From Pyrus communis (lineage: Eukaryota; Streptophyta; Magnoliopsida; Rosales; Rosaceae): a DNA stretch of 64,000 bases. Under the pieces are notes generated by a model. The model saw only the letters and a list, made by a program, of their open reading frames with translations. It made no database searches and was not told the origin of the DNA. This document shows, one piece after another, positions 55,530 through 64,000 of the stretch. The stretch spans positions 23,891,572 through 23,955,571 of the forward strand of contig NC_084807.1 in assembly GCF_963583255.1 (NCBI RefSeq), given 5' to 3'. Made by a program: the position numbers and the translations under genes. How positions within the stretch are numbered: the stretch's first letter is position 1; each line of letters opens with the position of its first letter.

Positions 55530-55763
55530 TCATCCAGATATCAATTTTAGAACGATGCAGACAGTATTGAGTAGTACGAGAGGAACTCTCAAGTACTGTG
55601 TTGCATAAATGAGACCTATAATCTGTCCCTTCACTGATTTTGTCTTGCCCACTGAGAATTCTGAGAGGCTCCATCCCCTAGGCACAAGGAAACGGTCTTC
55701 ATTTAATATTGCTAATGCATTCGCAAGAAGCAGAAAGCCTTCAAGTAGCGTCCCCAAACCCAT
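55530..55763 (-). CDS. YOS1: Yos1/IER3IP1-like small membrane protein
   Basis: 77 residues, single coding exon, ATG at 55763 (MGLGTLLEGFLLLANALAIL). Residues 2-20 and about 53-74 are hydrophobic. The middle GWSLSEFSVGKTKSVKGQII is the family's best-kept block. Its length equals the family norm of about 78. Yeast Yos1 takes part in ER-to-Golgi transport; the plant proteins are known only by similarity. A leader intron fits well: donor at 56707-56706 (CAG|GTTAGTAA), acceptor at 55770-55768 (CAG), so four leader bases precede the ATG and the 5' exon lies at about 56708 and beyond. Confidence 0.92.
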   Translation of the reverse strand: MGLGTLLEGFLLLANALAILNEDRFLVPRGWSLSEFSVGKTKSVKGQIIGLIYATQYLRVPLVLLNTVCIVLKLISG

Positions 55764-55767
55764 TTAT

Positions 55768-56707
55768 CTGAAAAGTGAAGAATTCATGTCATGTGAGCTA
55801 ACATGTAAGTGATAGAATGGAAAACAGTTCAGCAACTCCACTGCGCCCGAATTCAAAAGAATGTTCTCTGAAAAATTAATTCCACATGTATAATGAAGTT
55901 GCCATAATCTCAAAGACACATTCATTTGCACTTTTGGGTGACTTGTTTCAGCACAAACAGGCAGGACAGTATCCAGGGATGATTTGTTTCAATGCAACCC
56001 CCAAGACATCAGTTTTAGATTGTGTAGGCCAATCACGCATCAGCAGAGCACTAACTGCGTGCTTTCTGAGTTTCCTAAACTATACATGAAATTCTTGAAA
56101 TGATTGGGACTTAGATCAATCAGTTATCGGTTATTTTGCACTCACACTAACCAGATCTTAGATCAATCAGTTATCGGTTACGCTACTGATATTCGTTCCT
56201 AAGGTGAAAACTAGTTTAAGGTCCAATAACCAGCCTAATCACCCACAAAACAAATCCCATTTGCAGAAAATGAAAAGTCGTGGCATTCTAACACAGCAAC
56301 ACCAGTAATTAAGGAGAATTATACACAATTTCTCAAAGTAAAACAACCCCAAAATACCAAACATGTCCCTTCCAGAAATGGATATGCAAAACCAAAGAAT
56401 CCTTTACCCCACCCCACCCTTCCAAAAAAAAAAAAAAAAAAAAAAAAAGCAACCTGGCAAATCGAATCCTCTCATAAATAGTGAGGTAAAACCTCAAAAC
56501 ACATGTAAATATAGGCATAAAAGGTGAAAATAAAGAATACCCATGTGAGATTTAAGCTGTAAACTTATAAACTTAAACCCAGGAACAGGAAGCTTCAATG
56601 GAATCTGGAGTTCCAAGAATAACCCAGCTATGGCAAACACGAAAAGTAGGAAGATTTAGCTTGCGAATTATGAATGTTATGAGAAATTGAAAACCCTTGT
56701 TACTAAC
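55768..56707 (-). other. 5' UTR intron of the YOS1-like gene (inferred)
   Basis: 940 bases, GT-AG. The sequence outside contains the GAGAGAGGGTCTTGG leader on the plus strand of the upstream exon. A long A run (56425-56448) lies inside. Inferred only from splice-site wording. Confidence 0.5.
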
Positions 56708-56829
56708 CTGAATGCGGGTACCTGATCTCAGAGAGAGGGTCTTGGCGGTGGAAAAAGGCTTAAAGCGAAAGGCTTCCAACAACCAAGCCTCCAGGAACAA
56801 AGAAGAAAGTGCCCTTCTTTTTTCTCCTT

Positions 56830-57408
56830 TTCTTTAATTTTTTAAAAATTTATTATTATTTTGTTCCAAGTTTAATTTAATCTTGGGCTGTTTGAGCCTT
56901 CTTGCTGGATCACCATGTTTGGGCCCAGATCAAAGTGGGCCCTGTAGTAATTGTCATTGCATTTGTTTTCCGTGTGTAAAGTTTTAGGGATGTAGGACAA
57001 TTCGCTAATTGAATTGTGTTCGTTCTGTACATCTAAGTTTGAATATCTCAAAATTTAAGGTAACTAAGAATATCGTCTTCTAATAAAAGATTATGGTGCC
57101 GATTTGAACTCTCATTTCCAATGTTGCAATTCTCGCACTTATTTTTGTGATTTGGTGATTTAATGAATAAAATGAAAATCAAAGAAGAGAAACTAGTAAA
57201 ACTGCAAACGGAAAATACGAGAGCGTGAAAATCGCCTATTCTAGGTTTATAATTAGAACCATTCAAGGTGTAACATACAATAATTGGACAAAGGGGAAAA
57301 CATGGCTAAATCCAAATTTTCAATTGTCTTCAAACATGATACACTTTGTGTGTACATGAACTAAAGAAAAATGTATTTTGAATGAATATTTACAGCTAAA
57401 AGCCACTC
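56830..57408. other. Spacer between the YOS1-like gene and the O-fucosyltransferase gene
   Basis: The YOS1-like 5' exon ends near 56708-56820. The rest is AT-rich with no ORF of interest. It also contains the 3' UTR of the O-FucT gene. Confidence 0.4.
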
Positions 57409-59789
57409 TCAAAACCCTAATCCTTTTAACATATTTCTCCCTGCTAGTGATGAAGCTGGCTCTTTGGGCTTTTCACAAATGCAACCTGGATATGGATTTG
57501 CATAAAAGTTCTCCTCCAGTCTAGGCAAACTTCTTGGCACTCTGGGGTACGGTTCTCCGATCCGATTTTCGTGTAACCTCTTAACCCTCAACGAGAATGT
57601 TTTCCAAGATATCGCACCCTTGTCCAACTTGTCAATCAATCTCACAAATCTTTGTCTGCAAGGCAAGTAACATCCAGTGTGTCAGATACGAAACTCCCAA
57701 TAAAACATGTTACATACCCCTCCCTCTCTTTCTCTATCATCACATCACCATATGACGAGACAGATGTTGGGAGGAGGTATGTAACATGTGATAGGTAAGT
57801 TTTTCTCGTTAGATAGAGCTCGAGTCAGTTTAGAATATTCGGCAAAGAATCATGCTTACTTGTCAGGGCTGATTGTTTTTCTAAACCCGTTAAATCTTCT
57901 GTGGCCTTTGACTGCTTTAGCCATGTTTCCCTCATACGAGTAGATGAAAATGTCACTCTCAACTGCTATAATATAGTCCAAAGCAGCAAGCTGATTGAGC
58001 TTGTCCTTGTAAGGTTGCAACTCTTCTTCAGATGCTAAATTTGAGTGGAAAAATAGATTCGGATATTTGGCTTGCAATGTTGTTAGCCCGTCTCGCCCAT
58101 AGATCTCACCGGAAACTATGTAAATTTTCGTATCTGAAGGAAACCCTATTGCCTCAAGGAAAAGAGTAACCTCTCTTGGGGTCATAGGACATTGCCCTAA
58201 CAGTCTCTGCTCCGTGCCATTGATCTTTTTGTTCTTCCAGTGCGGCGTCTGCCCTCTTATCCTTTTGAGTTCTTTGTCTTCATGTTTGGTGAGATTGTGA
58301 CTGCAGCCTGTGAAAGAAAGCATGTCCTTTTCATATCTGAGCAATTGTAACATTCTGATTAGAAACCTTTCTTAGACAGAAAAAATATGTTAAACATCAA
58401 TTTTTAAAAATTCATTAGACAAACCTTAGATGGAGAGCAATGTATTTGCTACCGTTGTTCTTTAATCTGTCAACCAAATTCATCCCAAGCTCTTCGATTT
58501 CAGTTGCGAATTTTAGTGCCTTATAAAGGGCACGACAACGGAGCCTCTGGATCGAGCTACCAACATTATTAGCAAGTCTGGAATTTGTGAGGGTAAATTT
58601 GACAACCTTGTGCTTCTTCAACAATGTTATCATCTGTAGTCTATAGTAACTGGACTGGTCACAAATTGTTACACATTGTTAGATTCAAATCCCACTGAAT
58701 TTGTCGAAAAGGGTACTAACAATGTTGTTCGTACCTTTGACCAAGACACCGGATTCTTAAGGTGGGGCTTCACGTCTGCAAACTCTGGTGGGAGAGACTC
58801 AACAATCACGATATCGTCTCTCAAAACTTCCATGAAGTTCTTCCAATCGAAAATGTCTTTAAAGTCACTAAGAAAAAAAGGTCAAATTTAAAAGAGAAAG
58901 AGGGATGTTATACAAAATGAAATACTCAGTAAGTTAATACGGCGCTAACCTTGGGTCAGTCCAAAAGGATCGGTGATCCAAAGAAGGGAGGACAAGAGTG
59001 GCATTCATAAGTTTTGCTATTGCTACCATATCAGTTATCTACAATTTCAATTTGTTCATAAGAAGCCTTAAGAAAAATAACTACACACTCAATAGGCAAA
59101 TCCAAAAACACAGAAGCTTAGCTCAATTAGTTGCATACCCCAAGCTTCATTTGATTTAATCCGCCATTGGAACGAACCAAGAGATAGCCGTTTGTGGTTG
59201 TTCCGTTCACTGCAAGAAACCAAACTTGTAACTTGATCAAAATTGTACATTCATGGTAATGATTAGCTAACTTGTTGCGGAAGAAAACTTTTGAGACGTA
59301 CGAAGTTCCTTCTTCGCTCGAGTTATGCATTGGTAGTAATTAAAACTCTCTGGTGGCGTCCAAATATCAAGAGTCTGACTAGCAGAAATCAAATACAAGA
59401 TGGGATCATAATTTCAGGTGCAAGAGAATAAATCCTACAATTTTATTGGATAATGCAGTAAAAAAATAACAATCTGACCTGGATTTTTCGAGCAGCGAAG
59501 GCCGAATCAAACCTATTTTCTCTATCACCCTCAACTCTGGAAACATGTTCAGCAAGGCAAACTTGGCCAACATTGACAAAAAGGCCAAACCCATCAAAAC
59601 CATTGAAGTCCATCTGCACCACCACCCACTTGAGAATTCGGACAACTTTCGCACCCGGCGGCGAATAAACACGGCGTGAACGCTGGCATCGTGGGGCTTG
59701 ACGAAAGGGTCCGGTTGCTCCTCTGTGGACTCGAAATGTCGCCGCCTCGACCTAGCGCATGAGTTGTGATCATTAGTGGATTTTGACAT
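57409..59789 (-). CDS. Plant O-fucosyltransferase family protein
   Basis: Exons on the minus strand: 59789-59479, 59378-59302, 59209-59139, 59038-58950, 58867-58735, 58654-58425, 58336-57860, 57655-57409. 544 residues with a closed frame. ATG 59789 was chosen because the longer frame begins at TTG. A type II anchor lies at about 60-82 ([20 protein letters not shown]). The GT65/O-FucT signature is present: [18 protein letters not shown] (exon 3), [20 protein letters not shown] (exon 4), LALHLR-type IALHLRYEKDM (exons 6-7), and the C-terminal [20 protein letters not shown]. It is a Golgi-type sugar transferase by family; acceptor and true donor are unknown. One oddity is Lys-rich [20 protein letters not shown]. 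Confidence 0.93.
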
Positions 59790-61070
59790 AGGAAGAGAGA
59801 AACAGAGGAAAGGCAAAGTAATGTAAAGACAGAGAAGGAAATGGGAGGTGGGATTGGATTGAGGGGGGGTTAGTGGGAGGAAGTAACGTCCATGTTTGAT
59901 TAATTGCTTTTTTGTTTGTAAAATTTTAATGCCGTTGGAAAATAAGTGGGAACGAATTATAAGGCGGATGAAGCTCTGTGTTTGTGATTTTTTATTTTTT
60001 ATTTTTATTTTTAATTCCTGTTGGTAATGTAAAACTAAATAATTTCTTCTTTATATATAAAGGGAGCACTCTAAATTTTCAAAAAAATTAAAAATTAAAA
60101 TACCACAAATGGTCCCTCAAAAATTCCAAAAATTACAATTAATTTAGAAAGCGTGAGTAATTCAACACAATAAATTTATAACTTAAGAAAATAAATATCA
60201 AAATGGTTTATGGACTTCAATTTTCATTTTGAATATTTTTTTTACAAAATATATATAAATAAATATACTTAATTTCCTAAATCATTTTTTTAACATAAAA
60301 ACCTTTTTAAATTTTACATATAAATGTCAATTGTCACATGTGTAAGCATGTGACGCATGTAACAAGAGACTAGGATATAAATAAAAATTAAGCATGCAAT
60401 GCACCACACATTCTGTACAAGCAAACCAAAACATTAAGAGAACAAAGGCATAATCTTATATTTTGTTTTAAAAAATGATAAATGTAGTTACATTACTTAA
60501 TATTCAAGAGGATCTCAAACAACCTCTCATAGCATCTCCAATGGGGATATCAAAAATATAAATATCAAATATTAATTTGAAAACTTATGTGACAATGCTA
60601 AATTTCTATTTTTTTTTTCTACCATTTTTTTTTTTTTTTTTTGCGCGATTGGAATTAGGAAAGGAAGCTGTGGCACTTCTGAATACGAGGAGGCGGCTAC
60701 TCTGGCTACAAGTTTTGCAATGGATGATGAAAATGCAGCAGTAGCCATCAATGACTTCTTCTGTATAGGAATACTAGACTTGACAGTCAGCATAAACCTA
60801 AGAAGATCTTTGATTGTGATCAACTATGGTTCACTCACGTACAACTCTCTTTTTAATTTTGTATATATGAAATGATATTGAGAGGTAATCGACAAACCAA
60901 TCATAATTAGATTTTGAATCAGCCACATGTAAGAGTCAAACCTATAACCTTTCAAATACATATAAAGATGAATCATACTAGGCTGTAGTATTAGTAAAAG
61001 CTAAAGAGCAAAAGTTAAAGAAATATCTCTTCCCAACAAAATGAACATAAATTAAGGCAAATCTCAACCT
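59790..61070. other. Intergenic region between divergent O-FucT and RPL35A genes
   Basis: AT-rich with no gene. The segment at 60640-60830 is GC-richer, gives a plus frame with AATLATSFAMDDENAAVAIN that looks codon-like, and is followed by T runs on one side. It may be a degraded gene or retrocopy, but I cannot name it. Confidence 0.4.
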
Positions 61071-61071
61071 T

Positions 61072-61101
61072 TGGGCCTTCTGATAATTTACACTAGGCCC
61101 A
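61072..61101 (+). promoter_or_regulatory. Site II elements of the RPL35A promoter
   Basis: TGGGCC at 61072-61077 and AGGCCCA at 61095-61101. Site II boxes are typical of plant ribosomal-protein promoters. Confidence 0.7.
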
Positions 61102-61122
61102 CATACAACTTCAAACCCATTT

Positions 61123-61130
61123 TATATAAA
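61123..61130 (+). promoter_or_regulatory. TATA box of the RPL35A gene
   Basis: TATATAAA, 107 bases upstream of the ATG. Confidence 0.55.
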
Positions 61131-61156
61131 TACCATAATCATTTCCTCCAACCAAA

Positions 61157-61165
61157 TTAGGGTTT
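61157..61165 (+). promoter_or_regulatory. Telo-box (TTAGGGTTT)
   Basis: The reverse complement of AAACCCTAA, often found in the promoter or leader of translation genes together with site II boxes; here directly after the TATA box. Confidence 0.7.
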
Positions 61166-61229
61166 TAGTGCTTCTCCTTCGCAGGCGTCTGTGATTCTCG
61201 CTGTACACACATAAACCCCAATCGCAAAA

Positions 61230-61932
61230 ATGGTAAAGGGACGCCAAGGAGAGCGAATTAGGTAAGCTGATCCATTTCTTCCCAAACCCAAAACCCTAAT
61301 TTTTGAGAATGTTAATGCGATTAGATGTTTTCAGATTTCTAATCTTTTGCTCACTGTAATTTCTCATACATCAGACTCTACGTCAGGGGCACCGTTCTCG
61401 GATACAAGAGGTAATTAATTTTATTTATTTTTTTGTGTTTTCTTTCTGCAATTAATCTTCTACTGATAAAATCAATGAAATGGAGATTTTTTTTTTAAAT
61501 TTTTTTTGGTGTTTTGAGCTAAATGGAGGCTAGGGTTTTGAGTTTCTGATTGTTATTGGGTTAGATCTAAGTCGAACCAGTACCCGAACACCTCTCTGAT
61601 TCAGATTGAGGGAGTGAACACCAAAGAGGAGGTGGCGTGGTATGCCGGGAAGCGGTTGGCCTATATCTACAAGGCCAAGGTGAAGACCAATGGCAGCCAC
61701 TACCGCTGCATTTGGGGCAAGGTATCGAGGCCTCATGGTAACAGTGGCGTCGTTCGTGCTAAGTTCACTTCCAACTTGCCCCCCAAGTCCATGGTATTGT
61801 GTTTTATTAGAATTATTGTGTGCTATGTTTGCTGTTTTTTCTTTTTGTTGTAATCGGTTTTTGATTGAGCTCGTTTGTGTTTCTTTGCAGGGTGCTCGGG
61901 TGAGGGTGTTCATGTACCCCAGCAATATCTAA
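61230..61932 (+). CDS. RPL35A: Ribosomal protein L35a (eL33)
   Basis: Exons 61230-61261, 61375-61410, 61565-61793, 61891-61932; GT-AG introns. 112 residues ([20 protein letters not shown] ... [13 protein letters not shown]), the standard plant length. Motifs: [55 protein letters not shown]. It is a component of the large cytosolic ribosomal subunit. Promoter elements (site II, TATA, telo-box) are all present in the usual order. The short first exon of 32 bases is normal for this family. Confidence 0.97.
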
Positions 61933-61941
61933 GCCTTTTAA

Positions 61942-62850
61942 GGTACATTTTTTTAACTCACTTTGCTTAATTGTCTTGGTTCACTGTTATTTATATGGAG
62001 TATGTATTTGTTGCGCAGGGCATGAATGTTTATTTATAACAGTTTCAGTTTATTGTTGTGGATTTTGCTCGTACAATGTGGTTCGATATGCAACTTCAGC
62101 ACGAGCCTTTTACCTTTGTTAGACAATCAGGCGTGTGTTTTTGTGGCAATGAGCTTGTGTGGTGTACTGTAGGGAGTGCATTGTTATCTTAAGGATCATT
62201 TCGAATACTCCAATAAAGATTTACACTTTTGTTTAATGGCTGTTTTAATTGTTATTTGTGAACTTCCGGCTATGGTACCTTCATTTTTACATGGCCAAGC
62301 AAGTACTCCCTTCGTATGTTATTTCCGTTCATTCTGAACTTTTTTATTGTTTGCATTCCAAATGTTGACTGATATTTGATACATCGCACAACTATACAGT
62401 TATCTTTTGGGTTTCTTCCATTGGGCCTTTTTACGGCATTTTTTTAATTATCATCTATTTCTTGTCTCGATGGGATAAAAAATCTGGTATATGAGCTTAT
62501 ATTGGGATTACAAACTTATTTGTCCATGGTGAAAGTTTTGCTTTGTAATCAGAATTATGCAGGGTATTCTATCATAATGCTCAATGTTTGTAATTTTAGA
62601 GGTCTAAGAAGTTTAGTTGGCAGTAATACGTACTTCGCTTTTTTTGTTTCGAGCTCCATTTTGAAGTTCATAATGCTCAATGTTTTAATGTCTTGTATTC
62701 ATGATGCATGTCACATCGATCTTCATATGACTATTTGTGCAACTATGTGCTCAGTTTTTTTTTTTTAGTTTTATTTATTCCGTTCTTGTTGCTTCTGTAA
62801 TATATTCTTCTTACCCTGGTTCTAATCTCATGCCCATTTCTTCCTTGCAG
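61942..62850 (+). other. Possible 3' UTR intron of RPL35A
   Basis: Donor AAG|GTACATTT at 61941-61942 and acceptor CCTTGCAG|TTGC at 62850. The region after 62850 (to about 63010) would be the terminal 3' UTR exon. It could equally be an unrelated region; I see no ORF in it. Confidence 0.4.
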
Positions 62851-63656
62851 TTGCTCTGGACTTCTAGATGATAGAGATTGGACACTTGAAGGGGTCTACT
62901 TTCACGTTTTTATGAGCGAAGTTAGATGTATTTCTTTTAAGCCGAGTCAGTTTTGTTTGTTCGGATGGTAGAACATTGTTTAATACTCCTTTACTAATTA
63001 CTTTTGAATGAAGTCTTGTTGGCTATTTTTCTCAAATTACATCTGTTAAGAATATGAATCGGTATATTCAAGTTAAAGGTAACAAATGATTCTTTGTCTG
63101 TGGACTGGTTGTGAGTTAGTCTTCGTTTTTGGTCGCTCTTGTTGGAATTTTGATTTGCTTTTTCAGGTTGTTTTGTTTGTTTCAGTACCGGTGGGAGTTG
63201 TCAGATCCCATCGGTTCTATTTGTGCGTATTTCCTCAAACGAATGAAAAAAACCTTCGAAGGATAAAAGTCCGCCTTGAAAGGAAAGGCAAAAAAGTTGT
63301 GGCGATTTAACTTGCTATGGGGGTCATATTTGCCTTGGTTTTGTAGTTACAAACCAATTGTTGTGAAAATGGCATTCGCGGATGCGAAGCGTCAAGAGTG
63401 TAGATTTGCTTTGCCTTCGTTTGTAAGTAAGTGGCATGTGATGTAAAAGTTGTTTTAAACTACAAGATACGAACATGCATGAACTATGCTTCTCACATTC
63501 ACAACCCACATGATCCAAATTGTAAGGTTTAAGCTTTCACATATACTTTTTAGCTCGTGATCCATGTCCTAAGTTACCCATCAAACTACTCACTCTCATA
63601 CGTAATCATGATTTTGACATGCTAATAAGTTGCGGTTAAGGTATCTATAGACATTC
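62851..63656. other. RPL35A downstream DNA
   Basis: No gene found. The 74-codon frame at 63086-63310 has no recognisable content. Confidence 0.35.
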
Positions 63657-63848
63657 GGGCTTGTTTGGTGGGATGGTTGAGATAGTTCGTGGCCAATTAA
63701 AATAGACTGGAGTCCAGTACATTGTTTGTTATGTCACACTATGAGCTGGACGGATGTATTACAAGTCATGTCTTACAAAACTTAACAAATTTTTGTCAAT
63801 CCAATCTCATCCCTAAATTCAATTATATTCAACCCAACAAACGGACCC
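63657..63848. mobile_element. MITE with GGGCTTGTTTGGTGGG ends
   Basis: Left end GGGCTTGTTTGGTGGGATGG, right end CAACCCAACAAACGGACCC, imperfect inverted repeats over 18-19 bases; 192 bp, no ORF. No clear duplication was found. Confidence 0.5.
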
Positions 63849-64000
63849 TAAGCGCATGTACATATTTGAATAGACTTTAGTATTTACAAGCATTTGTTGG
63901 CTCATATAACTGTCAAATTTTATTCAACAATGAAATATGTATCGACGTTAATTCTACAAGTTCTTCAAGAAAAATTGAATTAGTTGGCCCCCATAGGTTA
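63849..64000. other. Window end, no feature seen
   Basis: Short AT-rich DNA with no repeat or gene signal. Confidence 0.4.

Noticed and set aside
60572..60823. Minus-strand 83-codon frame
   Set aside because: It runs through a poly(A) stretch and has no domain; the opposite strand looks at least as codon-like, so neither is called.

Overview
This is nuclear DNA from a dicot plant, most likely a Rosaceae of the apple/pear group. The evidence is spliced plant genes with GT-AG introns, a MIR393 locus, two Cassandra copies (retrotransposons carrying a 5S rRNA-like LTR), and many AT-rich MITEs and SINE-like tails of kinds I associate with apple and pear. The family-level call is inference.

Left part (1-14,000): the first coding exon of an R2R3-MYB gene leaves the window at the left edge. 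A ZCF37-like one-membrane-segment protein lies at 4142-4885. Between and after them are foldback MITEs, a retroposed insert (about 5711-6530), a very long solo-LTR-like unit (7050-10916), and a Mutator-like element (11562-12673) that appears to carry a captured gene fragment.

Middle (14,000-27,000): a solo Cassandra LTR (14167-14453), then a complete Cassandra element (16420-26762) split by a 9.7-kb Ty3/Gypsy element of the Tat type (16821-26514). The inner element lies on the minus strand. Its 1390-bp LTRs are almost identical, its target-site duplication is GTATA, and PBS and PPT are visible. It keeps gag-like, RNase H-integrase and antisense ORFs but has no protease or reverse transcriptase, so it is a recently moved non-autonomous element.

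Right-middle (27,000-43,800): gene-poor, AT-rich DNA with SINE-like tails, MITEs, a small TRIM with a MITE nested in one LTR, the miR393 precursor (36,960-37,055) between GA and CT tracts, and a tandem duplication of about 1.1 kb.

Right part (43,800-64,000): a gene-dense block. It holds a legume-lectin-domain membrane protein without kinase, a peroxidase pseudogene, a RIN13-like Cys-rich protein, a ProT-type amino acid transporter (7 exons), a Yos1/IER3IP1-like secretory protein, a plant O-fucosyltransferase-family protein (8 exons) and ribosomal protein L35a/eL33 (4 exons). These genes do not form a pathway. The splice models were built by reading the sequence, and every exon set keeps a continuous reading frame.
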